In this document: in pieces, positions 1-5,197 of the stretch
How positions within the stretch are numbered: the first letter of the stretch is position 1
How the letters are laid out: each line of letters starts with the position of its first letter
NCBI GenBank assembly: GCA_003224075.1
Contig: QHYF01000314.1
Coordinates: 1-7,010, forward strand
Source: Acidobacteriota bacterium
GTDB lineage: Bacteria > Acidobacteriota > Terriglobia > Acidiferrales > UBA7541
Direction of reading: 5' to 3'
DNA: 7,010 nt
Notes under the pieces: model-generated
What the model was told of the DNA's origin: nothing
The model's input: the letters and a program-made list of their open reading frames with translations, nothing else
Databases searched by the model: none
Position numbers and translations under genes: made by a program

Positions 1-834
1 CAACTTTCTTTTTTCTTCAACGCCCACAACGACCTGCTTGAAGAAATCGCCAAGTACCGCGCCGCCCGCCGCCTTTGGGCCAAAATCATGCGCGAGCGTT
101 TTCACGCTAAAGATGCGCGCTCGCTCCTGCTGCGCTTTCACGCCCAAACTGCCGGCTCTTCCCTCACCGCGCAGCAGCCGGAAAACAACATCGTCCGCGT
201 CGCCATCCAGGCGCTTGCCGCCGTCCTCGGCGGCTGCCAATCACTGCACACAAACTCCATGGACGAAGCGCTCGCCTTGCCTACCGAAGACGCTGCACTC
301 ATCGCCCTGCGCACCCAGCAAGTCATCGCCCACGAAACCGGCGTCACCAATACCACCGATCCCGTTGCCGGTTCTTACACCATCGAGTACCTCACCAACG
401 AAATTGAAAAAGGCGCCGTCGAATACATTGAAAAAATAGACGCAATGGGTGGAATGTTGCGCGCCATTGAAGCCGGCTTCGTCCAGGGTGAAATCCAGAA
501 AGCCGCTTACGATTTCCAGCGCGCCGTCGAGAAAAAAGACCAAATCGTCGTCGGCGTGAACGACTTTGTTGCAGAGGAAGAACGCTCCATTCCCACTCTT
601 CGCATTGACCCTGAAATCGAGCGCTCCCAGATCGCCCGCTTGAACGCTCTCCGCGCCAAACGCGATTCCGCTCGCGCCCAATCCGCGCTCGCCGAACTCC
701 AGCGCCGCGCCGCCACCTCCGAAAATCTTCTCCCCGCTCTCCTCGCCGCCGTCGAAGCCTACGCCACCGTCGGCGAAATCTCCGACGCCCTCCGCCACGT
801 CTTCGGCGAATACCAGGAATCTGTCGTCATCTAA
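1..834 (+). CDS. Methylmalonyl-CoA mutase-type large subunit, 3' part (partial, cut at the left window edge)
   Basis: The frame is open from base 1 to the TAA at 832-834, giving 277 residues of C-terminal sequence. It reads like the end of the (beta/alpha)8 substrate-binding half of adenosylcobalamin-dependent acyl-CoA mutases. Diagnostic stretches are FFFNAHNDLLEEIAKYRAAR, RFHAQTAGSSLTAQQP, NNIVRVAIQALAAVLGG, QSLHTNSMDEALALPTE and DPVAGSYTIEYLT. In the family this enzyme interconverts methylmalonyl-CoA and succinyl-CoA in the cytoplasm. The protein stops at VFGEYQESVVI, where one-piece mutases such as the human enzyme continue into the cobalamin-binding domain (DxHxxG motif). This is therefore the large subunit of a split mutase, and the B12-binding subunit must be a separate gene not in this window. 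The residues that separate methylmalonyl-, isobutyryl- and 2-hydroxyisobutyryl-CoA mutases lie upstream of the window, so the exact substrate cannot be fixed. The family call is very secure; the substrate is probable only. Confidence 0.93.
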   Translation, partial: QLSFFFNAHNDLLEEIAKYRAARRLWAKIMRERFHAKDARSLLLRFHAQTAGSSLTAQQPENNIVRVAIQALAAVLGGCQSLHTNSMDEALALPTEDAALIALRTQQVIAHETGVTNTTDPVAGSYTIEYLTNEIEKGAVEYIEKIDAMGGMLRAIEAGFVQGEIQKAAYDFQRAVEKKDQIVVGVNDFVAEEERSIPTLRIDPEIERSQIARLNALRAKRDSARAQSALAELQRRAATSENLLPALLAAVEAYATVGEISDALRHVFGEYQESVVI

Positions 835-1176
835 TGTGGAGTGCGGAAGCCTTGCTCCTGCTTTTGCTCTCGCTCCTTCGCCGCACTTTCTTTCTCACCT
901 GTACCTCGCTGCAACACCTGCTCAAGTCGCCCGGCTCTTCGGCTGGACCACGGCACAGGCTGTCGCCGCGCCTGCGCTGTAGTATTCTTTCGCGAATAAA
1001 TCGTTGGCGGCCGACATTCAATTCGGCCCCCAAAACCTTATGCAGCACGGCCTACATATCTTGGAGCGGCGTGCATCGAGCTTCTCGCGACGCACAAGGA
1101 CTTTTTTCTCTTTTCTTTCAACTTTGAACTTTCAACTTTCGACTGTGAACCCTCGCAAGAGTCACGGGTCCCTGGC
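835..1176. other. Intergenic region with repeat-like, apparently non-coding sequence
   Basis: This 342-base gap separates the mutase gene from maf. It opens with TGTGGAGTGCGGAAGCC followed by C/T-rich runs of the type CTCCTGCTTTTGCTCTCG. That opening resembles a dispersed repeat I associate with acidobacterial genomes; this is recall and was not checked. Weak complementarity (AGTGCGG at 840-846 with CCGCACT at 881-887) hints at a degenerate palindrome. Two frames stay open here, but their translations are Leu/Ser/Arg-rich with no domain, so I read neither as a gene. There is no convincing terminator for the mutase gene and no clear promoter for maf. Confidence 0.5.
1119..1139. repeat. Three-unit 7-base tandem repeat (CAACTTT / GAACTTT / CAACTTT)
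   Basis: Three direct units of 7 bases, differing only in the first base, lie 37 bases ahead of the maf start, followed by a decayed fourth unit (CGACTGT). The tract is too short and simple to be a CRISPR or a phage attachment site. It could vary in length by slippage and so change the spacing upstream of maf, but nothing in the sequence shows a regulatory role. Confidence 0.6.
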
Positions 1177-1741
1177 ATGAAGCTCATTCTCGCTTCCGCT
1201 TCGCCGCGCCGCGCCGAAATCCTGCGCGATGCTGGGTTCCATTTCACGGTGCTTTCCTCCGCCATCGACGAAACGCCTTACCCGGGCGAATCCCCTCACG
1301 ATCTCGTTCAGCGCCTGGCTAACTCCAAGGCGGACCTTGTCGCCGCCCGCGCCGTCGGCCCGGCCATCATCATTGCCGCCGACACGGAAGTTACCCTGGA
1401 CGGCCGCATCTTTGGCAAGCCGCGCTCTTCCGACGAGGCTCGCCACATGCTGGAAAAGCTTTCCAGCCGCACACACCGGCGTCGCCCTCATCCGCCTTCC
1501 CGATGTCGAGCGTCGCGCCTTCGTGGAGTCCACGCTCGTGCACTTTGCCGTTCTCTCCCCCGAGGAAATCACCCGGTATCTCGCCACCTGCGAGCCGCAC
1601 GACAAAGCCGGCGCCTATGGCATTCAGGGCCGCGCCAGCCGTTACATTCCCCGCATCGAAGGCTGTTACTTCAACGTCGTTGGCCTGCCTCTTGCCCGCC
1701 TCCAGCAATCCCTCACCGAACTCGGCTGGTCCGAAGACTGA
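1177..1741 (+). pseudogene. maf: Maf family nucleotide pyrophosphatase, frameshifted in the middle
   Basis: Maf proteins hydrolyse nucleoside triphosphates (dTTP/UTP or modified nucleotides, depending on subgroup) to monophosphate and pyrophosphate, and are linked to septum inhibition and house-cleaning. From ATG 1177 the frame gives MKLILASASPRR (the SxSPRR signature), then ADTEV at 68-72 with the likely catalytic Asp69, and GKP at 80-82, ending in LSSRTH at residues 95-100. From base 1472 the family sequence continues in the +2 frame as HTGVALIRLP, then AVLSPEEITRYLA, then DKAGAYGIQG, ending GWSED with TGA 1739-1741. Family members have three residues between the H of RTH and TGVA (E. coli THQVMT, B. 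subtilis THQVYT). Here the two halves overlap by two bases, which implies a net loss of 11 bases. With those restored the protein would be 191 residues, normal for Maf. As it stands the first frame runs into an Arg/Pro-rich tail ending at 1764, lacking the KAGAYGIQG half. No strong Shine-Dalgarno precedes the start. An assembly or read error is possible. Confidence 0.88.
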
Positions 1742-1789
1742 TCCTTTTGCTTTCCGCCTCATGATCCAATCAATCCTCAAATGTTTTCC

Positions 1790-1818
1790 TTGACCAATCG
1801 GTAGTTATTTGGTAATAT
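1790..1818 (+). promoter_or_regulatory. Predicted sigma70 promoter with extended -10
   Basis: TTGACC (1790-1795) and TAATAT (1813-1818) are separated by exactly 17 bases, and a TG dinucleotide (1810-1811) sits one base ahead of the -10 box, forming an extended -10. The hexamers match the consensus at 5/6 and 5/6. Transcription would start near base 1825. No protein-coding gene on the + strand lies downstream within the window, so the promoter would drive a non-coding transcript or be fortuitous. It is the best promoter match I see in the window. Confidence 0.55.
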
Positions 1819-1824
1819 ATTCGC

Positions 1825-1924
1825 CAGATAATACTGCGATATTTTCTGGAGTCCGGCAGTTTACCCTTAACAGGGAAGGGCCTCATTTATCCTGAGCGGA
1901 GCCGAAGGGCCGCCGCTTTTGTTT
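1825..1924 (+). ncRNA. Candidate small RNA of about 100 nt (no family recognised)
   Basis: The span is defined by the promoter at 1790-1818 and the terminator-like hairpin at 1895-1928. The predicted 5' end falls at a hairpin (CCAGA 1824-1828 with TCTGG 1845-1849, continuing AATA 1830-1833 with TATT 1840-1843 across one T-T mismatch; six-base loop). A second small hairpin is CCCT-TAAC-AGGG (1864-1875), and the third is the terminator. I do not recognise 4.5S/SRP RNA (its conserved core is absent), 6S RNA, tmRNA or RNase P RNA. Part of the 3' half, ATCCTGAGCGGAGCCGAAGG, resembles a widespread intergenic repeat motif, so the segment may instead be a repeat that carries a terminator. The call is inferential. 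Confidence 0.35.
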
Positions 1925-1928
1925 GTTT
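1895..1928 (+). terminator. Intrinsic terminator-like hairpin, + strand
   Basis: AGCGG (1895-1899) pairs with CCGCT (1913-1917), and GCC (1901-1903) pairs with GGC (1908-1910). One A is bulged on the left side and CG on the right; the loop is GAAG. The stem runs directly into TTTTGTTTGTTT, a good U-tract for + strand transcripts. It could end the predicted small RNA and also serve as the terminator for maf, about 155 bases after the maf stop codon. Confidence 0.5.
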
Positions 1929-1968
1929 CGACGCCTTCTCCAGCGGCTACCATCAACCGAAAGCGTGC

Positions 1969-2100
1969 TCTTTAGAATCAATCACTTACGAAATGCCAAT
2001 TTTGTAAGTCCTTTCCTTTGACATTCATACAAACTGCCGGGGGTGTGGGGCGGCCGAATGCGTGCCGGATCGATTTCGTAGTGATTCTATATTCTAAAGA
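1969..2100. repeat. Nested imperfect inverted repeats, 132-base element
   Basis: The outer arms are TCTTTAGAAT (1969-1978) and its exact complement ATTCTAAAGA (2091-2100). The similarity continues inward with gaps: AATCAC then TACGAAAT on the left (to 1994) matches ATTTCGTA then GTGATT on the right (from 2073). Inside the left arm, ACTTACGAAAT (1984-1994) and ATTTTGTAAGT (1999-2009) form an 11-base hairpin with a GCCA loop and one G-U pair. TTTGTA (2001-2006) also matches TACAAA (2028-2033). The pattern resembles a small non-autonomous palindromic element or a structured regulatory RNA. I see no flanking target duplication and no coding capacity. Confidence 0.5.
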
Positions 2101-2131
2101 AAAACAAAAAGGGCGGCCGCACAGGCCGCCC
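2096..2131 (-). terminator. Strong intrinsic terminator downstream of tatA
   Basis: GGGCGGCC (2111-2118) and GGCCGCCC (2124-2131) form a perfect 8-base all-GC stem with a 5-base loop. Read on the - strand the stem is followed by TTTTTGTTTTTCTTT (2110-2096). It lies 40 bases beyond the tatA stop codon and should end transcription of the leftward gene run. The outer arm of the neighbouring inverted repeat (2091-2100) overlaps the end of the U-tract. Confidence 0.88.
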
Positions 2132-2170
2132 TCATCTACAGTCGCATGAAGATTCTTGCGAACGCCAGCG

Positions 2171-2383
2171 CTATTTCTTTTCTTCGGAAGGCTTCTCGGT
2201 TGGAGTCGGAGCCGGCGTCTGTGCCGGCGGCGCAGGCGTGTGCGAATTACCGGACATGCCTTCCTTGAAGCTGCGAATGCCTTCACCCAATCCCTTCATG
2301 ACTTCGGGGATGCGCCGGCCGCCAAAGAAAATCAGGACAACGGCCAGAACGATCAGCCAATGAAAAATACTGAACTCACCCAT
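2171..2383 (-). CDS. tatA: Sec-independent protein translocase subunit TatA (TatA/E family)
   Basis: This 70-residue inner-membrane protein belongs to the twin-arginine translocation system, where TatA oligomers form the pathway for folded proteins. It has a short N-terminus, one membrane segment (about residues 6-21, IFHWLIVLAVVLIFFGG), the FG hinge and the PE-containing amphipathic helix (RRIPEVMKGLGEGIRSFKEG, about 23-42). A Pro/Thr/Ala-rich tail ending in KPSEEKK follows, as is common in TatA. The start is ATG 2381-2383, because a clear GGAGG lies 6 bases upstream. The frame stays open to 2452, but that would add an Arg/Lys-rich leader ahead of the membrane segment, which does not fit the family. 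It lies 89 bases downstream of selB on the same strand and is followed by a strong terminator. No tatC or tatB is in the window, so partners must be encoded elsewhere. TatE-like naming is possible. Confidence 0.93.
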   Translation of the reverse strand: MGEFSIFHWLIVLAVVLIFFGGRRIPEVMKGLGEGIRSFKEGMSGNSHTPAPPAQTPAPTPTEKPSEEKK

Positions 2384-2389
2384 GAACCG

Positions 2390-2394
2390 CCTCC
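2390..2394 (-). promoter_or_regulatory. Shine-Dalgarno site that fixes the tatA start
   Basis: GGAGG on the - strand lies 6 bases ahead of ATG 2383. It selects this start over the in-frame upstream one, whose product would carry 23 extra basic residues before the TatA membrane segment. Confidence 0.8.
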
Positions 2395-2472
2395 ACGCGC
2401 CCCGCTTGGCGGCGCGCTCCTTAACCCTAGCGCAGTAAGTCCTGCGCGGCAAGCCTCTGCCGATTCTGCCGC

Positions 2473-3366
2473 CTATAGAATAACACGCTCGTCCCCCGCG
2501 CGGCGCGTCACCCGCTCCCGGTCCAGGTATTCGAGCAGCGGGATGGCGTATTTCCGCGTGACCCCCGTCAGCTCCTTGAATGTGGGGACTGAGATGCGGT
2601 CGCCTCTTGCATTTTTGTAAGCACCAAGTTGCTCCTTCAACTGCGCCAGCGCCTGGCGGTGAAAAATCAGTTCCGCCGAAACGCGCACGAGACTTTTTTC
2701 GCGCAGCAAAATCTGTAACAGCTTTTCCGCTCTCCTCGCTTCGACCGGAAGTCTTGCCAGCACCTCTTTCACTGACGGAACAGTCAGGCTCGCGGAAGCG
2801 AACGCCGCCTCGATTTGCTCTTTGGCCCTGGCTTCTTCGGGCTGGAGCGCGATTTCCGAGCCCGCTTTCTTTACCAATTCGCCGTGCGCGTCGAGTTTTT
2901 TTTGCGACACTAATTCTTCCAGCGCGGCGCGAAAGGTTTCGGTTCTCACGCGTTTTCCGAGACTCGCGCGCAAATCCTCGCGAGAAATTCCGGGGAGCAG
3001 AGGATTTTTTTCCTGAAATGTCTCGACCTTTTCCATAATTCTCTTGCGCGTTTCTTCAAACAATTCTCCGGAGACCCTTTTGACGCGGCCGCTTCCTGAC
3101 AGTTTTTCCGAGGCTTCGTGGATTTCTTTTTCGGCCCAGCCTGTTCGCGCCACGATTTCTTCGATCCCGAGTCCGAGCAAGGCGCGCTCCGTCATCGCCG
3201 CCAGGATTTCCTCGTGGTTTCCTTTCTCGAGCGATTCGAGAAAAACGGCGCGTCCCGCATCTCTGAGCATCGGCCGCCGCGCCAGCGGATCCAATACCGC
3301 GCCGCCGCCAATCGTCACCACCGGCGAAAACTGCCGCACGATGAAGCGGTCGCCCGGCAACACCAA
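2473..3366 (-). CDS. selB: SelB, C-terminal part (end of domain III plus winged-helix domains), separated from its start by a frameshift
   Basis: This is the 3' half of the selenocysteine-specific elongation factor gene. In the family, the C-terminal winged-helix repeats bind the SECIS hairpin of selenoprotein mRNA. The fragment begins in the EF-Tu-like third domain (LPGDRFIVRQFSPVVTIGGG) and ends with the typical last winged helix: ISVPTFKELTGVTRKYAIPL followed by LEYLDRERVTRRAGDERVIL and TAG (2473-2475). It lacks its own natural start. Its frame joins the N-terminal part exactly when one copy of the 14-base duplication at 3384-3411 is removed, giving a 628-residue SelB, normal for the family. 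A TTG at 3366 with AGGA 7 bases upstream lies 17 bases after the premature stop, so weak re-initiation is conceivable. Even then the two pieces would be separate proteins. Confidence 0.9.
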   Translation of the reverse strand: MVLPGDRFIVRQFSPVVTIGGGAVLDPLARRPMLRDAGRAVFLESLEKGNHEEILAAMTERALLGLGIEEIVARTGWAEKEIHEASEKLSGSGRVKRVSGELFEETRKRIMEKVETFQEKNPLLPGISREDLRASLGKRVRTETFRAALEELVSQKKLDAHGELVKKAGSEIALQPEEARAKEQIEAAFASASLTVPSVKEVLARLPVEARRAEKLLQILLREKSLVRVSAELIFHRQALAQLKEQLGAYKNARGDRISVPTFKELTGVTRKYAIPLLEYLDRERVTRRAGDERVIL

Positions 3367-3383
3367 TATTTCGTCCTGGAGTT

Positions 3384-3411
3384 TCAGATTTGCGAAATCA
3401 GATTTGCGAAA
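3384..3411. repeat. Perfect 14-base tandem duplication inside selB
   Basis: TCAGATTTGCGAAA occurs twice without a gap, at 3384-3397 and 3398-3411. Fourteen is not a multiple of three, so the second copy shifts the selB frame and creates a TGA (3386-3384, - strand) after residue 329. With one copy removed, translation reads SAFANLKLQDEILVLPGDRF, an unbroken SelB sequence. This is therefore the disrupting lesion, and it could in principle revert by slippage. Confidence 0.95.
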
Positions 3412-4373
3412 GCGCTTCCGCCCGGCGGCAATTCTTTTTCGCCGTGGAAAAATATTTCGGCGATGGTTTCTGCCGTTCCGGCGTGAAAGTGCGCCCTCGT
3501 CCTCTGCTTCATCTTTCTGGCCGGCGCCAGCAATTCCAGCCGAACGTCGCTCCGCCGCGTCTTGCGGAATTTTCCCGGCGCCGCCAGCACCATGCCGCGC
3601 GTCAGCGCGGTGTGCTCGATTCCCGCCAGGTTCACGGCGGTTCGCTGTCCCGGCGTGGCGCGCTCCACGGACTTTCCGCCGGACTGCACGCCGCGCACGC
3701 GCAGCCGTTGGCCGCTTGGAAACAGTTCCACTTCATCGCCCGCGGCAACGCTTCCGGAAATCAGCGTGCCCGTCACCACCGAGCCAAACCCTTTCATGGC
3801 GAACGCTCGATCAATCGGCAGCCGGAAGTATCGCGCCGCATCTTTCACTGGCGCGGTCATTGCGGCGTCGAACAATGCTTTCTTCAGCTCGGCAAGGCCG
3901 GCTCCAGTTTTTGCGCTCACCGGCACAATCAGCGCCTGTTCGAGGAACGATCCGCGCAAAAACTCCTCTACTTCGAGCCGCACCAGCTCGAGCGTTTCCG
4001 TGTCCACCAGATCGCTTTTCGTCAGCGTGACCACGCCGCGCCGCACTCCCAGCAACCGGCAGATGTCGAAGTGTTCCCGCGTCTGCGGCTTGATGGATTC
4101 ATCCGCGGCAATCACCAGCAACAGAATGTCGACGCCCGCCGCTCCCGCAAGCATGTTCCTGACAAAGCGCTCGTGCCCGGGCACATCGACGAAACCGAAT
4201 CGCACGCCATTTTCCTCCAGGAAAGCGAACCCCAGGTCGATTGTGATGCCGCGCCGCTTTTCCTCGGCCAGCCGGTCCGGGTTGGTGCCGGTCAACGCTT
4301 CGACCAGAGTGGACTTGCCGTGGTCGATGTGCCCGGCCGTGCCGACAATCACGCTTTTCGTGGCGGTAGACAT
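3384..4373 (-). CDS. selB: SelB, N-terminal part (GTPase and domains II-III), truncated by frameshift
   Basis: SelB delivers selenocysteyl-tRNA(Sec) to the ribosome at in-frame UGA codons. The GTPase motifs are intact: G1 GHIDHGKS (14-21), G2 GITID (42-46), G3 DVPGH (63-67), G4 TKSD (118-121) and G5 SAK (153-155). Domain II follows at about 180-265 (AFAMKGFGSVVTGTLISGSV) and domain III begins near 270. Native sequence runs to residue 325 (SAFANL); four shifted residues and a TGA end the frame. The start is ATG 4373, which gives the usual spacing to G1, although no clear Shine-Dalgarno precedes it. The pyrF stop codon lies 74 bases upstream. Without the C-terminal winged helices the product should not recognise SECIS elements, so selenoprotein synthesis would fail if this allele is real and no other selB exists. 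No selA, selC, selD or selenoprotein gene is seen here. Confidence 0.93.
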   Translation of the reverse strand: MSTATKSVIVGTAGHIDHGKSTLVEALTGTNPDRLAEEKRRGITIDLGFAFLEENGVRFGFVDVPGHERFVRNMLAGAAGVDILLLVIAADESIKPQTREHFDICRLLGVRRGVVTLTKSDLVDTETLELVRLEVEEFLRGSFLEQALIVPVSAKTGAGLAELKKALFDAAMTAPVKDAARYFRLPIDRAFAMKGFGSVVTGTLISGSVAAGDEVELFPSGQRLRVRGVQSGGKSVERATPGQRTAVNLAGIEHTALTRGMVLAAPGKFRKTRRSDVRLELLAPARKMKQRTRAHFHAGTAETIAEIFFHGEKELPPGGSAFANLISQI

Positions 4374-4447
4374 GTTCGGAAGCGCGCAAAAACTTGTATC
4401 GCTTTGGATGCTAATGGAGGAACGAATCAGGGGTCAAACTGCGAAGT

Positions 4448-5197
4448 CTACTCGGCCGCGGCGATTTCGTCGACAATGGCTTGCGCGGCGGCGCGCGGGT
4501 CAGATGCCGCAAGGATGGGTCTTCCAACCACCAGAAAGTCCGCGCCCGCGCGAATGGCCTCGGCGGGTGTCGCCTTGCGGGATTGATCGTCCTGGTCGGA
4601 GGCCCCGAAATTTTCTTTTGGCCTTACACCGGGCGTGACGATCAAGAAATCCCGTCCGCAGGCTTTGCGAATCGCCCGCGCTTCCTGCACCGATGCCAGG
4701 ACGCCGTCCACCCCGGCGCTTTTCGCCAACTGCGCCAGCTTAACCACCCTTAGTTTCGGCGCGCCCCCGATTCCGACTTCCTTCATGGTCTTGTGGTCCA
4801 TGCTCGTCAAAATGGTCACCGCGAGCAAGCGCGGGCGGTCGGCGCCCATCGGCACGCCCGCGCTAATGGCCTGCGCGGCAGCTTCGAGCATGGCTTTGCC
4901 ACCGAGTGCGTGCACATTGACGAGCTGCACTCCCGACATCGCCGCGGCGGAGAGCACCGCGCCGGCGACCGTATTCGGGATATCGTGGAATTTCAGGTCG
5001 AGGAAGACGCCTGCGCCCAGGGCCGCGACTTCTTTGACGGCGGCCGGACCCGCAGCCGTAAAAAGCTGGTTGCCGATCTTGAACATGCCCACAAGATCGG
5101 AAACTTGTTGCGCGAACTTCACTGCGGAAGATAAGGAATCGAAATCGAGGGCGACAATCAGGCTGCTGCGGGGATGGGCGTCGAAAGTCAGGGTCAT
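4448..5197 (-). CDS. pyrF: Orotidine 5'-phosphate decarboxylase PyrF
   Basis: This enzyme decarboxylates OMP to UMP, the last step of de novo pyrimidine synthesis, in the cytoplasm. The 249-residue product starts with LIVALDFDS on the first strand of the barrel. It carries FKIGNQLF with substrate-contacting Lys40, the catalytic DxKxxD array in DLKFHDIPNT (Asp67, Lys69, Asp72), VNVHALGG, TPGVRPKENFG and the phosphate-binding VVGRPI near the C-terminus. It is complete and close to the usual 230-245 residues. ATG 5197 is the natural start; only a GGGG at about 6 bases and a GAGGGAG at about 12 bases upstream offer ribosome contacts, and both lie in an inverted repeat (5201-5223). The rlpA-like stop codon is 23 bases upstream and selB follows 74 bases downstream, which fits co-transcription with pyrD further upstream. 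Confidence 0.96.
   Translation of the reverse strand: MTLTFDAHPRSSLIVALDFDSLSSAVKFAQQVSDLVGMFKIGNQLFTAAGPAAVKEVAALGAGVFLDLKFHDIPNTVAGAVLSAAAMSGVQLVNVHALGGKAMLEAAAQAISAGVPMGADRPRLLAVTILTSMDHKTMKEVGIGGAPKLRVVKLAQLAKSAGVDGVLASVQEARAIRKACGRDFLIVTPGVRPKENFGASDQDDQSRKATPAEAIRAGADFLVVGRPILAASDPRAAAQAIVDEIAAAE

Larger units (their letters stand above)
1742..2170. other. Convergent intergenic region with small-RNA-like unit and inverted repeats
   Basis: This gap of about 430 bases lies between maf (+) and tatA (-), which point toward each other. No reading frame in it looks coding. It contains, in order, a sigma70-type promoter (1790-1818), a small hairpin at the predicted transcript start (1824-1849), a terminator-like hairpin (1895-1928), nested inverted repeats (1969-2100) and the tatA-side intrinsic terminator (2131-2096). 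These are annotated separately. It is unusually structured for a convergent gap, where only terminators would be expected. Confidence 0.6.

Noticed and set aside
241..798. Open frame of 185 codons on the - strand under the mutase gene
   Set aside because: It is Gly/Phe-rich without motifs and lies opposite strongly conserved mutase sequence.
834..1127. Open frame of 97 codons overlapping the mutase stop (TAATG)
   Set aside because: The start overlap looks like translational coupling, but the product is Leu-rich then Ser/Arg/Pro-rich with no domain, and the DNA resembles a dispersed non-coding repeat.
1119..1139. CRISPR-like or attachment-site interpretation of the 7-base repeats
   Set aside because: The units are only 7 bases, directly abutting and without spacers, so this is a simple tandem repeat.
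1978..2286. Open frame of 102 codons on the - strand beyond tatA
   Set aside because: It overlaps tatA, passes through the intrinsic terminator and the inverted repeats, and gives an Arg-rich product without family character.
3384..3411. Programmed ribosomal frameshift in selB
   Set aside because: There is no slippery heptamer with a downstream structure, and the exact 14-base duplication fully explains the shift.
4374..4447. Possible separate selB promoter (TTGACC about 17 bases before TTAGCA, - strand)
   Set aside because: The -10 match is poor, and the short gap after pyrF makes read-through the simpler explanation.
3390..4586. Long + strand open frame of 398 codons opposite selB
   Set aside because: It is antisense to the well-supported SelB sequence; its His/Arg/Gln-rich product mirrors the GC-rich codon pattern of the real gene.
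3044..4638. Further long + strand open frames opposite selB
   Set aside because: Their products are low-complexity Ser/Pro/Arg-rich and run across both SelB halves; they are by-products of GC-rich coding on the other strand.
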